The notes beneath the pieces were generated by a model that saw only the letters and a list, made by a program, of their open reading frames with translations, did no database searches and had not been told where the DNA came from. A stretch of 64,000 bases of DNA. Origin: DATAGF01 sp963834875 (GTDB lineage Bacteria > Actinomycetota > Thermoleophilia > Miltoncostaeales > Miltoncostaeaceae). The DNA lies in assembly GCA_963834875.1 (NCBI GenBank), contig CAWIDG010000024.1, forward strand, positions 124,001 through 188,000, given 5' to 3'. This document shows positions 16,613 to 24,660 of the stretch, piece by piece (the stretch's first letter is position 1; each line of letters begins with the position of its first letter). A program made the position numbers and the translations under genes.

Positions 16613-18804
16613 CCCGCGGGGTCCCCCCCTCGCGTCGAGCCGAATCCTACGGCGTGGGCGCCGGAGCGGGGGCGGGGGCCGGAGCGCGGGGCCGGAGCAG
16701 GGGCGGGCGTCGGCACCGGACCCGGAGCGGGGGCCTGCGCCGGGGGCTGGCTCGGCGTGGGAACCTGCGTGGTCGGCTCGGTCTCGGTCTTCTTGGTCTT
16801 GGCGCGCGCCGCCGCCGCTGCGGCGGCCGCCGCCTCCTCGCGGCGCTGGGCCGCGCCGGCGGCGCGGATGAAGCTGCTGGTGAACGGCGACCAGACGACG
16901 GGCTCCTCGGGAAGGCCGAACGCGTCGGAGCCCCCGTCGCGCTCGACGACCGCGCTCATGAAGTCGCCCCAGATCGAGGCGGGGAAGGTGCCGCCGGCCA
17001 CCGTGATCCCGTGGACGCTGGTCATCGAGCGCCGCACGCCCTCGCTGTTGGGATACCCCACCCAGACGGCCGTCGAGTAGCGCGGCGTGTAGCCGACGAA
17101 CCAGGCGTCGACGTAGTCGTCCGTGGTTCCGGTCTTGCCGGCGACGTCGACGCCGATCTGGGCGTTGCCGCCGGTCCCGCCCGTGACGTTGTCCTGCAGG
17201 ATGCGCGTCACCTCGTGCGCGACGCCGTCGGAGAAGATCTCCTCGCGCTCCGGGGCGAAGGCGTTAACGGTGCCGTCGGGCTTGACGATCTTGCGGATGG
17301 CGAGCGGCGCCACGCGGAAGCCGCCGTTCGACAGCGGGGCGTAGGCCGTCGCCATGTCCAGCGGTGTCACGGTCCCGGACCCGAGGCCGATCGAGGCGAC
17401 GTCGGGGAGCTCGCGCTCCTCCGGGACGCCCATGTCCTCGGCGGTCCTGATGACGTTCTTGGGCTTCACGTCCAGGGTCAGCTGCTGGAAGACCGAGTTG
17501 TCCGAGCTGAGCGTGGCCTGCGCGATGGGGATCGCTCCCCGGTAGCTGTCGGAGTAGGTCTTGACGTCGATCGGCCCGTAGTGGTCGTCGGTGAAGGTCA
17601 GCCGCTTGCTCTCGTAGAGTGTCGAATACGGGTTGATCTGCTGCCGGATCGCCTCGGTCAGCACGAACGTCTTGAAGACCGAGCCCGGCTGGCGCAGCGC
17701 CTGCGTCGCGAGGTTGAACTGGTTCTCCTCGCTGAAGCGCTGGCTCGAGGCCATCGCCCGGATGAACCCCTTCTGCGAGTCGATCATGACGACGGCCCCG
17801 TCGGGGTCGTCGTCGTAGTAGAGGTTCTCGGCGATGGTGCGCCGGGCCACCGACTGCAGCGCCGGGTCGATGGTGGTGTAGACCTTGAAGCCGCCGTTCT
17901 GGACCTGCTTCTCGCCGTAGCGGTCGATCAGGACCTGGCGGACGTACTCGAAGAAGTACTCCTCGCGCTTGCGCCTGTAGGCCTGGCCACGCTCGAGGTC
18001 GAGGCCCGCCTTCTTGGCCTGCGCGGCCACCTCGGGCGTGATGAACCCCTGCTCGGCCATCTCCTCGAGCACCACGTTGCGACGCGCGCGGGCGGCCTCG
18101 GGGTTCTCGAACGGGTTGTAGGCCGTCGGCGCCTGCGGCAGCCCCGCCAGCAGCGCGGCCTGGGGCAGGGTGATCTCCTGGACGTCCTTGTCGAAGTAGG
18201 TCAGCGAGGCGGCCTGCACGCCGATCGCGTTCTGGCCGTAGAAGACGCCGTTCAGGTACCGCGCCAGGATCTGGTTCTTCGTGTACCGCTTCTCGTACTG
18301 GAAGGCGAGGTAGGTCTCCTCGAGCTTCTTGCTCACCGTCCGGTCGGCGCGCGGGCTGTAGAGGTTCTTGACGAGCTGCATCGTGATCGTGCTGCCGCCC
18401 TGGGTCGCGGAGCCGGTCTCGAGGTCGTGCACCACCGCGCCGACCAGGCGGTAGTAGTCGACGCCGTCGTGGTCGTAGAAGCGCTTGTCCTCGACCGCGA
18501 CGGTGGCGTCCTTCAGGACCTTGGGGATCGCCCCGCCCGGGACGACGGTGCGGTTGGTGACGCCCGCGATGATCCCGAGCTCCTCGCCGTTCTTGTCGTA
18601 GATGCGCGTGTTCTCCCCGAGCCGGATCTCCTTCAGCTCGCCGTCCCGCAGGCTGTCCCCGACCGCGTTGACCGCGAGCGCCGACACGAGGACGGCGCCT
18701 CCCGCGACCGCGGCGAGGGCCCCCGCGACGATCAGGGCGCGGTGCGTCCGGCGCTGCTTGGCCCGGCGCGCCCTGCGCAGCCGGCGGCGGCGGAGGTCGC
18801 TCAC
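16609..18804 (-). CDS. Class A penicillin-binding protein (PBP1A-type)
   Basis: This is a bifunctional peptidoglycan synthase of 731 residues. A basic cytoplasmic N-terminus and one membrane anchor precede the GT51 glycosyltransferase domain, with VEDKRFYDHDGVD (catalytic Glu), GGSTITMQLVKNLY, and the KLEETYLAFQYEKRYTK region. The transpeptidase domain has the nucleophile motif SVFK in RQPGSVFKTF, SDN in LSSDNSVF, and KTGT in VAGKTGTTDDYVDAW. The last 80 residues are an Ala/Lys/Thr/Pro-rich tail likely to lie in the cell wall. The GTG start overlaps the stop of the upstream gene. Confidence 0.95.
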   Translation of the reverse strand: MSDLRRRRLRRARRAKQRRTHRALIVAGALAAVAGGAVLVSALAVNAVGDSLRDGELKEIRLGENTRIYDKNGEELGIIAGVTNRTVVPGGAIPKVLKDATVAVEDKRFYDHDGVDYYRLVGAVVHDLETGSATQGGSTITMQLVKNLYSPRADRTVSKKLEETYLAFQYEKRYTKNQILARYLNGVFYGQNAIGVQAASLTYFDKDVQEITLPQAALLAGLPQAPTAYNPFENPEAARARRNVVLEEMAEQGFITPEVAAQAKKAGLDLERGQAYRRKREEYFFEYVRQVLIDRYGEKQVQNGGFKVYTTIDPALQSVARRTIAENLYYDDDPDGAVVMIDSQKGFIRAMASSQRFSEENQFNLATQALRQPGSVFKTFVLTEAIRQQINPYSTLYESKRLTFTDDHYGPIDVKTYSDSYRGAIPIAQATLSSDNSVFQQLTLDVKPKNVIRTAEDMGVPEERELPDVASIGLGSGTVTPLDMATAYAPLSNGGFRVAPLAIRKIVKPDGTVNAFAPEREEIFSDGVAHEVTRILQDNVTGGTGGNAQIGVDVAGKTGTTDDYVDAWFVGYTPRYSTAVWVGYPNSEGVRRSMTSVHGITVAGGTFPASIWGDFMSAVVERDGGSDAFGLPEEPVVWSPFTSSFIRAAGAAQRREEAAAAAAAAARAKTKKTETEPTTQVPTPSQPPAQAPAPGPVPTPAPAPAPRSGPRPRSGAHAVGFGSTRGGDPAG

Positions 18805-19286
18805 GACACGGCCCGCCGGATGTCCCAGGCCACGCGGCCGGAGGGGTAGTCGAGGAGGCCGATCATCTGGCGCACGCCTCGCGGAGTTCGGCCGTCGAAG
18901 GTCGTTCCCTCCACGGCCCAGCCCAGCCGCGACGGCGGCGTCGCGACGCGGAGGCCGGCGGGCGGCTCGACGCCGCCCGCGGGGACCGGCACCTCGAAGG
19001 GGCCGTCCATGTAGACGAGGTCGACCGACTGGGCCAGGGCCGGCGGGCCGGCCCAGACCTGGCGGGCGGCCTTGAGCGCGAGGTCATCGTCCCCGAGGCG
19101 CGCGCCCCGCGACAGCCGCACGGCCTGATAGACGAACTCCCATCCGCGATCCAGCCTCGCACGACCGATCTCCGCTCCTCCGGGCCCGTCCGCGTAGCGC
19201 TCGGCGATGGGCACGGGCACCCACGCCGCCACGGCGAGCACGACGACGACCGCCACGAGGATGATGCGCGCGCGCTTTCCGCGCAT
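18801..19286 (-). CDS. Membrane-anchored exported protein, unknown
   Basis: This is a protein of 161 residues from the ATG at 19286. It has a short basic leader (MRGKRAR), one hydrophobic helix (IILVAVVVVLAVAAW) and an exported region of about 130 residues with no recognised domain. It is coupled by overlap to the class A PBP gene and diverges from the HAD gene with 10 bases between start codons. A small partner of the PBP is possible, by position only. Confidence 0.6.
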   Translation of the reverse strand: MRGKRARIILVAVVVVLAVAAWVPVPIAERYADGPGGAEIGRARLDRGWEFVYQAVRLSRGARLGDDDLALKAARQVWAGPPALAQSVDLVYMDGPFEVPVPAGGVEPPAGLRVATPPSRLGWAVEGTTFDGRTPRGVRQMIGLLDYPSGRVAWDIRRAVS

Positions 19287-19296
19287 GACTCCCCCA

Positions 19297-20037
19297 ATGG
19301 CCGCACGGCGGGCGGGATTATCGCACACGACCGGTGTCCTCCCGGCGTCCGGCGGGTCGCGGCGCCGGGCCGTCCTCCTCGACGCGTACGGCACGCTGCT
19401 GCGGCTCCCGCCGCCCGCGCCCCGCCTCCGCGGGCTGCTGGCGGCCGACGGCCACCACCACCCCGAGGAGCGGGTGGCGGGGGCGATCGCGGCCGAGGTC
19501 GGCTACTACCGCCGCCACCACGACCGGGGCCGCGACGCCGCCTCGCTGGCCGCGCTGCGCCGGGAGTGCGCCGCGGTCATCGCCGGCGCGCTGGGCGGGG
19601 ACGTTCCTCCCCTCGACCGGCTGGCGGAGCTCCTCGTCGCAAGCCTGCGCTTCGAGCTCATGCCCGACGCGCTGCCCGCGCTCGATGCCCTCGCCGCCAG
19701 GGGCGCCCGGCTGGCGGTGGTCAGCAACTGGGACTACGCGCTGCCCGACGTCCTGGAGGGCCTGGGCGTCGCGGACCGGTTCGCGGCCGTCGCGACCAGC
19801 GCCGCCGTGGGGGCCGCCAAGCCGGACCCCGCGATCTTCCGAAGCGCCCTCGAGGCGCTCGCCGTCGGCCCCGGCGAGGCGCTGCACTGCGGCGACAGCC
19901 CCCGCCACGACTGCGCGGGGGCGACCGCAGCGGGGATCGTCGCGGTGCTGATCGACCGGGACGGGACCGCGCCGGGTGGCGGCGCGTGCCGGCGGATCGG
20001 GTCGCTCCTCGAGTTGCCAGTGATGATCGATCCGTAA
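19297..20037 (+). CDS. HAD-superfamily hydrolase
   Basis: This is a HAD-like phosphatase or dehalogenase-type hydrolase of 246 residues. Motif I is LLDAYGTLLRL, with the nucleophilic Asp and the usual second Asp replaced by Tyr, as in the DAYGT subgroup. Motif II is VVSNWD, motif III is GAAKPDPAIF (Lys), and motif IV is HCGDSPRHDCAGA (acidic pair). A helical cap follows motif I. The start is uncertain; I took the ATG at 19297 just downstream of the divergent gene. The substrate is unknown. Confidence 0.82.
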   Translation: MAARRAGLSHTTGVLPASGGSRRRAVLLDAYGTLLRLPPPAPRLRGLLAADGHHHPEERVAGAIAAEVGYYRRHHDRGRDAASLAALRRECAAVIAGALGGDVPPLDRLAELLVASLRFELMPDALPALDALAARGARLAVVSNWDYALPDVLEGLGVADRFAAVATSAAVGAAKPDPAIFRSALEALAVGPGEALHCGDSPRHDCAGATAAGIVAVLIDRDGTAPGGGACRRIGSLLELPVMIDP

Positions 20038-20145
20038 GAATCCGCAAGCGCCGGGCCAGAAAGGGTGGTGCTCGCGCGAACGGATCGTTGTATGGTCGCC
20101 CCGTCTCGGTTCCCACTCCGGGAGCCGTCGTCCTGGGTTGGTTGC

Positions 20146-21197
20146 GTGGCGCAGAGCGGTGCACGGGCAACGCGCGGTTCCCGCCTCCCCTCCTGGTACC
20201 TGAGGGCGATCCTCGCCGCGCTCGTGATCGCGGTGCTGATGCCGGCCATGGCCGCCGCCCAGACCGCGGCGCCCGCGGCCCCCGAGCTCGTGCCGGCGCC
20301 TGGGCGATCTCGAGCCCGTCATCGTCGATCCGCCGGCCGAGTCGCCGGCGCCGGCCGACGAGGTCGTGCCGCCGCCGGCCGTGCGAGCCGCCCGGCGGCC
20401 CGAGCAGCCGCAGTCCCCCGCGCCCGCCCCGCCGCGCGCCGCCTCGGGCCGTCGAGCTGCCCGCGCCAACCGAGCCCGCCACACCCCCGGCCCCTCCGGC
20501 CGAGACGACGCCCCCGCCGCCCGCCGCCGAGAGCCCGGCCGCCGCGCCGGCGCCGCTCGAGACGAGCCCCGTCCCGGCCGCGGCGACGCCCGGCCTTCCG
20601 GGGGCGCCCGACGCGCCCCGGGCCAGGCCCGAGGCCGTCCTCGGCCCGGTCGTCGTGGACGCGGGTGCCGACGTGGGCAAGCCGCTCCCGGCGATCGCCG
20701 TGAAGGTGACCGGCGGCCCGACGCCGCCGCCCGCAGCGCTCGCCACCTCGAGCCTCGGCAGCCCGACGGCTCCGCCCGGCCTGAACCTCTCCGCCACCGG
20801 GTCCGCGCCGCCCGCGGAGCACGTGGCCGTGCCGCGCATGCTCCCGGAGCTGTCGCCGTCGCTGCTCGAGGAGCCGGCCGCGCCGGCCGCTCCCTCGCGC
20901 CGGGACGTCGTCGTGCCGCCGGGCGCCGAGGCCGCGCAGCCCGGGACGAACCCCTTCGACACCATCGCCGCCCCTGGGGGCCCGCCTGGCGGCTCGAGCC
21001 TGCTCGCCGCGCTGGCGAGCTACGTGATCCCCGGCGGCGGCGCGCCTCCCGCGACGGTGCTCCTGCTCCTCGTGCAGCTCGCGGTGATCCTCGCCGCCTT
21101 CTTCGCGCCGCGGCCCGGCCTGGGCGAGCGCGCGCTCGCGCTGGCCCGTCTGGGCCCGCGCTCCGGCTACAGGACGGTTCTGGCAAGACCCGGCTGA
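20146..21197 (+). CDS. Secreted Pro/Ala-rich protein with C-terminal membrane helix, frameshifted
   Basis: The signal peptide (ILAALVIAVLMPAMAAAQ) is in one frame. After about 20300 the sensible Pro/Glu-rich reading moves to a second frame (GDLEPVIVDPPAESPAPADEVV), and after about 20445 to a third (VELPAPTEPATPPAPP, later GTNPFDTIAAPG and the helix ATVLLLLVQLAVILAAFF). The join gives a low-complexity exported protein anchored at its C-terminus. The repeats of CCG/GCC codons are prone to base-count errors, so the two shifts are probably artefacts. The GTG at 20146 is my best start. No known family. Confidence 0.5.
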
Positions 21198-21312
21198 CCG
21201 GCCCCATCCGCTCCGACCCGAGGTGCGCCTCGGGCCAGGGGCTCGCGTCCGAGCGTCGCGCCGCAGCCGCGGCGGGCGCCTCACACCTTCGCGAGAAGAT
21301 GGGGTCTTTCAC

Positions 21313-21732
21313 ATGCAGCCGATACAAATTCTCGTCCTCGGGCCCGAGGGGGCCGGGCGCTCTGCGCTCGAGTCCACCCTCGCGCGCCTGGGGTGCGCGG
21401 TGAGCGTCGCAGACGCCTCCGCCGGCCGGCCGGAGCCGTCCGCCGCGGACGTCCTGATGTTGGACGTGCGCGGTGACCAGTCGCAGTGGGTCGGGGTCGC
21501 CCGTCGCCTGCGCGACGACGATCGCCCGGTCATGGTCGTGTCCGAGTCGCCCAATCCGATCGTGCGCGAGCTCTCCCGCCGCGCGGCGGGGACCGTCGTG
21601 ATCTGCGGCGCCGAGACGGACGCCGGCTACCGCGTCGCCCTCTCGGTGCTCCAGGGGTTGCGCGGGGGTGAGCTCAACGGCTCCGCCGACATCCCGAGCG
21701 ACGACACGCTCACCGGGATGGCCGCGCTGTGA
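21313..21732 (+). CDS. Degenerate receiver-like (REC) single-domain protein
   Basis: This is a protein of 139 residues from the ATG at 21313, preceded by a GAGAAG-type ribosome site. Its pattern follows a response-regulator receiver: hydrophobic strand (IQILVLGPEGAGRSALES), a strand ending in LMLDVRG where the phosphoacceptor Asp would be, VMVVSES (Ser in the Thr position), then a final strand and helix. The acidic pair of the first strand is absent (GPEG) and the conserved Lys is not evident, so phosphorylation is doubtful. A tail of about 20 residues follows. It has no output domain. Confidence 0.6.
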   Translation: MQPIQILVLGPEGAGRSALESTLARLGCAVSVADASAGRPEPSAADVLMLDVRGDQSQWVGVARRLRDDDRPVMVVSESPNPIVRELSRRAAGTVVICGAETDAGYRVALSVLQGLRGGELNGSADIPSDDTLTGMAAL

Positions 21733-21819
21733 GGCCGCCGCCGATACGCCGGCCGTGGCACGACGGCCGGCGTCGGAGGCCCCGGCGCCGGCCCGACTGC
21801 ACGTCGGAGCCCGCCGGGG

Positions 21820-22101
21820 CTAGCGCGCGAGCGTGGCGAAGCGAAGGAACGTCGCGATGGCGTCGTCGAACGCCTCCGCGCAGTCGTCTCCTCCGTCCGC
21901 CACGCACGAGCGAAGGCGCTCCGAGATCAGGTGGAGCCCGACCTGGTCGACCGCCGCCTTGACCGCCGCGAGCTGGGTGAGGACCTCGGGGCAGTCGGCG
22001 TCCTCCTCCAGCATCCGCTGGACGCCGCGGAGCTGACCCTCGGCTCGGCGCAGGCGGAGGACGAGCTGGTCGCGTGCCGGGCTGGGCGAGGTGGTCGCCA
22101 C
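21820..22101 (-). CDS. CsoR/RcnR/CstR-family (DUF156) transcriptional repressor
   Basis: This is a four-helix repressor of 93 residues from the GTG at 22101. The family core LRRAEGQLRGVQRMLEEDADCPEVLTQLAAV is clear (the stretch spans residues 16-46). The first metal or thiol Cys is in DADCPEV and the second in ERLRSCV. The His that copper-sensing CsoR carries four residues before the second Cys is Arg here. A Cys-Cys pair without that His is closer to the persulfide sensor CstR than to a copper CsoR; this alignment is by eye. It lies at the end of the thioredoxin island, and a matching operator sits at 23686-23701. Confidence 0.88.
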   Translation of the reverse strand: MATTSPSPARDQLVLRLRRAEGQLRGVQRMLEEDADCPEVLTQLAAVKAAVDQVGLHLISERLRSCVADGGDDCAEAFDDAIATFLRFATLAR

Positions 22102-22112
22102 GTGCCGACCCC

Positions 22113-22340
22113 CTACCCGCAGCCGCAGGAGCCGCCGCAGCAGCCCCCGCCGCCGAAGCCGACGACGCTGGGAGCCCCGTCCCCGCGGCTGGGACGCGCG
22201 GTCTGGAACCCCGTGAAGAGCTGGCGCGCGCCGGCCGCGCCGCACTCCGGGCACACCCGGTCCTCGTCGCGCAGGAAGCCCTGGCGGAACGCCTCGAACC
22301 GGGCCCCGCAGCCCTCGCACGCCAGGTCGTAGCTGGGCAT
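22113..22340 (-). CDS. FmdB-type zinc-ribbon small protein
   Basis: This is a protein of 75 residues with the FmdB regulatory zinc ribbon: MPSYDLACEGCGARFE, then VCPECGA, giving two CxxC knuckles. The C-terminus is unusually Gly/Cys-rich (GGGGCCGGSCGCG), which could bind another metal or be redox active. It lies between trxA and the CsoR-family gene on the same strand, so it is likely co-regulated with the thiol-redox genes. Function of the family is not well defined. Confidence 0.85.
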   Translation of the reverse strand: MPSYDLACEGCGARFEAFRQGFLRDEDRVCPECGAAGARQLFTGFQTARPSRGDGAPSVVGFGGGGCCGGSCGCG

Positions 22341-22350
22341 CGCTCCCTCC

Positions 22351-22675
22351 CTACTCGAGCCCGAGGGCCCGCTCGAGCTGCGCCTTCGGCATCGCGCCGA
22401 CGGCGTGCCGCGCGAGCCGGCCGTTCTCGAAGAGGCCGAGGAACGGGATGCCGTGGACGTTGTAGCGCTGCGCGATCGCGGAGTGCTCGTCCACGTTCAG
22501 CTTCCCGACCACCAGGGTCTCGGAGCGCTCCAGCGCGATCTGCTCGCACCACCGGGGCGATCGTATGGCAGGGACCGCACCACTCGGCCCAGAAGTCGAT
22601 CAGCACCGGCTTCTCGTTCTCCAGCACGGTCCCCTGGAAGTTGTCCTCGGTGATCTCGAGCAGGCCCTCGGCCAT
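22351..22675 (-). CDS. trxA: Thioredoxin, frameshifted
   Basis: This is a thioredoxin that reduces disulfides and is recharged by the adjacent reductase. From the ATG at 22675 the product begins MAEGLLEITEDNF and shows the active site FWAEWCGPCHTIAPVV. The frame then slips near 22550, and the rest is in another frame: VVGKLNVDEHSAIAQRYNVHG, then IPFLGLFENG with the cis-Pro and a proper terminator at 22351. The span is 325 bases, one more than a multiple of three, so one extra base explains it. A thioredoxin is normally needed, which argues for a sequence error. Confidence 0.88.
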
Positions 22676-22677
22676 CG

Positions 22678-23658
22678 TCACGCGTCCTTTCCTGAGGCGA
22701 GGGCACCCGCGGGCTCCTCGCGTGCCCCGCCGCCCTCGGCCCCCTGGGCCTCGAGCCAGCGCTCCGCGTCCATCGCGGCCATGCAGCCGCTGCCGGCGGC
22801 GGTGACCGCCTGGCGGTAGATCGTGTCCTGCACGTCCCCCGCCGCGTAGACGCCCTCCACGCTCGTGCGCGTCCCGTCGGTGACGATGTACCCGGCCTCG
22901 TCGAGCTCCAGCTGGCCGGGGAACAGCGCCGTCGCCGGGTCGTGGCCGATGGCCACGAACATCGCGGCGGCCGGGATGTCCTCGTACTCGCCCGTGACGG
23001 TGTCGCGCACGCGCACGCCCTCCACCTTCTCGTCGCCCAGGACCTCCACCACCTCGGCGTTCCAGCGCACCCCGACCCGCTCGTTCGCGAGCGCCCGGTC
23101 GGCCATGATCCGCGAGGCGCGGAACTGGTCGCGGCGGTGCACGATCGTGACCTTCGAGGCCATGCGCGCGAGGAAGAGCGCCTCCTCCATCGCCGAGTCG
23201 CCGCCGCCGACCACCACCATCGGCTTGTCCTTGAAGAAGAAGCCGTCGCAGGTGGCGCAGGTGGAGACGCCGAAGCCGCGCAGCCGCGACTCGCTCGGCA
23301 GCTCCAGCCAGCGGGCCGTGGCGCCGGTGGCGATGATCACGGACCGGGCGCGGTGCTCCTCGTCGTCGATCCACACCCCGAAGGGGCGGGCGGAGAAGTT
23401 GACGCGGGTCACGTCCGACTGGACGATCCGGGCGCCGAAGCGCTCGGCCTGGTCGCGCATGTGCCGCATGAGCTCCGGGCCGAGGATCCCGTCGGGGAAG
23501 CCCGGGTAGTTCTCGACGTCCGTCGTCAGCATGAGCTGGCCACCGGCGGCGAACCCCTCCGCGACCAGCGGGGCGAGGTTCGCCCTCGCGGCGTAGACGG
23601 CCGCCGTGTACCCGGCCGGCCCGCCCCCGATGATGATGACGTCATGGACGTCCGCCAC
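22678..23658 (-). CDS. trxB: Thioredoxin-disulfide reductase
   Basis: This is an NADPH-dependent flavoprotein of 326 residues. The FAD site is IIIGGGPAGYTAA at the N-terminus, the redox centre is STCATCDGFFF (CATC) near residue 140, the NADPH site is VVVGGGDSAMEEA with HRRDQFRAS, and GVYAAGDV closes the FAD domain. The C-terminal 25 residues are a non-conserved tail. The start is GTG at 23658 with a good ribosome site (GGGAGG, 5 bases before). trxA starts 3 bases after its stop. A CsoR-type inverted repeat lies 27 bases upstream of the start codon. Confidence 0.95.
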   Translation of the reverse strand: MADVHDVIIIGGGPAGYTAAVYAARANLAPLVAEGFAAGGQLMLTTDVENYPGFPDGILGPELMRHMRDQAERFGARIVQSDVTRVNFSARPFGVWIDDEEHRARSVIIATGATARWLELPSESRLRGFGVSTCATCDGFFFKDKPMVVVGGGDSAMEEALFLARMASKVTIVHRRDQFRASRIMADRALANERVGVRWNAEVVEVLGDEKVEGVRVRDTVTGEYEDIPAAAMFVAIGHDPATALFPGQLELDEAGYIVTDGTRTSVEGVYAAGDVQDTIYRQAVTAAGSGCMAAMDAERWLEAQGAEGGGAREEPAGALASGKDA

Positions 23659-23685
23659 AGATGCCTCCCGCTCGATCGCCCGCTG

Positions 23686-23701
23686 ATACCCGGAGGGGTA
23701 T
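23686..23701. promoter_or_regulatory. Putative CsoR/CstR-family operator
   Basis: The sequence ATACCC-GGAG-GGGTAT is a perfect inverted repeat with 6-base arms. CsoR/RcnR/CstR-family repressors recognise TACCC...GGGTA-type palindromes of this kind, and the only such regulator seen here is encoded at 21820-22101. The site lies between trxB (minus) and the zinc-ribbon gene (plus), in position to control both. Confidence 0.6.
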
Positions 23702-23702
23702 G

Positions 23703-23708
23703 TATATT
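23703..23708 (+). promoter_or_regulatory. Possible -10 element for a leaderless transcript
   Basis: TATATT preceded by TG (TGTATATT) stands out in GC-rich DNA and ends 8 bases before the GTG at 23717. That spacing puts transcription start at about the start codon, which fits the lack of a close ribosome site. No convincing -35 is visible; the operator lies just upstream. Confidence 0.4.
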
Positions 23709-23716
23709 GTCACACC

Positions 23717-23917
23717 GTGGTCAAGACCTGCAGCGCATGCGGGGGGGCGGTCGAGCCGACGGTCCTGTCCGGGGTCGTCTCGCTCAAGCGCCGCCGGTCT
23801 GCGCTCGCCTCCGGCCGGGTGAGCGCGATCCGGTCCGAGACGTGCACGCACTGCGGGCGCACGGAGCTCTTCGCCGAGCGGCCCGAGCGCCTCTTCTCGG
23901 ACCTGCAGCGTCCCTGA
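23717..23917 (+). CDS. Small two-CxxC zinc-ribbon-like protein
   Basis: This is a peptide of 66 residues starting with GTG. Two Cys pairs, CSACGG near the N-terminus and CTHCGRTEL near residue 43, are spaced as in a zinc ribbon. The basic middle (VSLKRRRSAL) may contact nucleic acid. It shares a short promoter region and the CsoR-type operator with trxB, so a thiol- or metal-stress role is likely by context. No family is recognised with certainty. Confidence 0.6.
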   Translation: MVKTCSACGGAVEPTVLSGVVSLKRRRSALASGRVSAIRSETCTHCGRTELFAERPERLFSDLQRP

Positions 23918-23943
23918 GCGGATGGCCGCCACTCTCGGGCGGC

Positions 23944-24033
23944 CATGCGCGCCTCCGGGCCCTGCCGGGCCCTCCGGCAGACCGGCGCACCGGCTTCGCC
24001 GGGGCGGGCGCCGGGAACAGCCACCCCATCGCG
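23944..24033 (+). repeat. Dispersed palindromic intergenic repeat, copy 2
   Basis: This copy lies between two convergent genes. It carries the common core GGCAGACCGGCGCACCGGC followed by TTCGCCGGGGCGGGCGCCGG, which contains the hairpin CCGGC-TTC-GCCGG. It aligns by eye with copy 1 (opposite orientation) and with the left half of copy 3. The convergent location and hairpins would also allow a role as a bidirectional terminator. Confidence 0.7.
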
Positions 24034-24046
24034 CCACCTGTCTCGC

Positions 24047-24613
24047 TCAACGCGCCGTGATCCAGACGAGCTTGCTGCCGACCCCGGTCGGGCGGCGGCA
24101 GGCGGCGTAGTAGCGGCGCCCCTCGGCCGCTTCCGCGGCCCGGATGCGCCCCACGTCCTCGAGGGTGGCCGCCCCCCACGCGGCGATCATCCCCACCACG
24201 ACGCCCTCGGCGGTGCCGCCCGTCCCGAGGACCCCGATCAGGAACACCAGCATGGCGGCGCCGCCCACGAGGAGGATCGCGCCGCTCACGACGGCCCAGC
24301 GGCGCCAGTCGCGCGGGCTGGCCTCCAGCCGCCGGGGCCCCGTCGCCCGGACCGCCTGGGGCAGGCGCACCGAGGGCAGCGCGGCCTTCCGCAGCCAGAC
24401 GCGGAAGAGCGGGAAGAGCAGGACGCCGGTCAGGCCGGTGACGCCGAACAGGGTGGCGAACCAGCGCCCGCTCGCGCCTCCGTCGCTCCCCGCCTGGATC
24501 GCGATCGCCAGCAGGAGCAGGAGCCCCGCCACGACGATCAGGCTCCACGACCAGAGCCGGGCGAGGTCGGCGTAGCGCCAGAGCTTCTCGTCGGATGCGG
24601 CCAACGGGCTCAA
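24047..24613 (-). CDS. Four-helix membrane protein, unknown
   Basis: From the TTG at 24613 (LSPLAASDEKLWRYADLARLW) this gives a membrane protein of 188 residues with four helices: SLIVVAGLLLLLAIAI, FGVTGLTGVLLFPLF, VVSGAILLVGGAAMLVFLIGV and VVVGMIAAWG. The C-terminus is soluble and basic. It diverges from the MFS gene by 47 bases. I do not recognise a family. The start is a judgement, since the longer frame overlaps the MFS promoter and coding region. Confidence 0.6.
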   Translation of the reverse strand: MSPLAASDEKLWRYADLARLWSWSLIVVAGLLLLLAIAIQAGSDGGASGRWFATLFGVTGLTGVLLFPLFRVWLRKAALPSVRLPQAVRATGPRRLEASPRDWRRWAVVSGAILLVGGAAMLVFLIGVLGTGGTAEGVVVGMIAAWGAATLEDVGRIRAAEAAEGRRYYAACRRPTGVGSKLVWITAR

Positions 24614-24660
24614 GGCTACCGCGGGGCCGCGCCTCCGGAGCCGAGCACTACACTCCTGGG

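Noticed and set aside
13439..17080. Open frame of about 1200 codons on the plus strand
   Set aside because: Only 14135 to about 14400 is a real gene part; the rest is antisense to the large membrane protein and the PBP, with low-complexity product.
20130..20200. tRNA-like stretch (GTGGCGCAGAGCGGTGC followed by GCGGTTCCCGCC)
   Set aside because: It resembles a D-arm and T-arm, but there is no anticodon arm between them and no matching acceptor stem.
20092..21197. Treating the Pro/Ala-rich gene as a true pseudogene
   Set aside because: Signal peptide, Pro-rich region and membrane helix are all intact in successive frames, and the breaks lie in repeat-like codon runs, so base errors are likelier.
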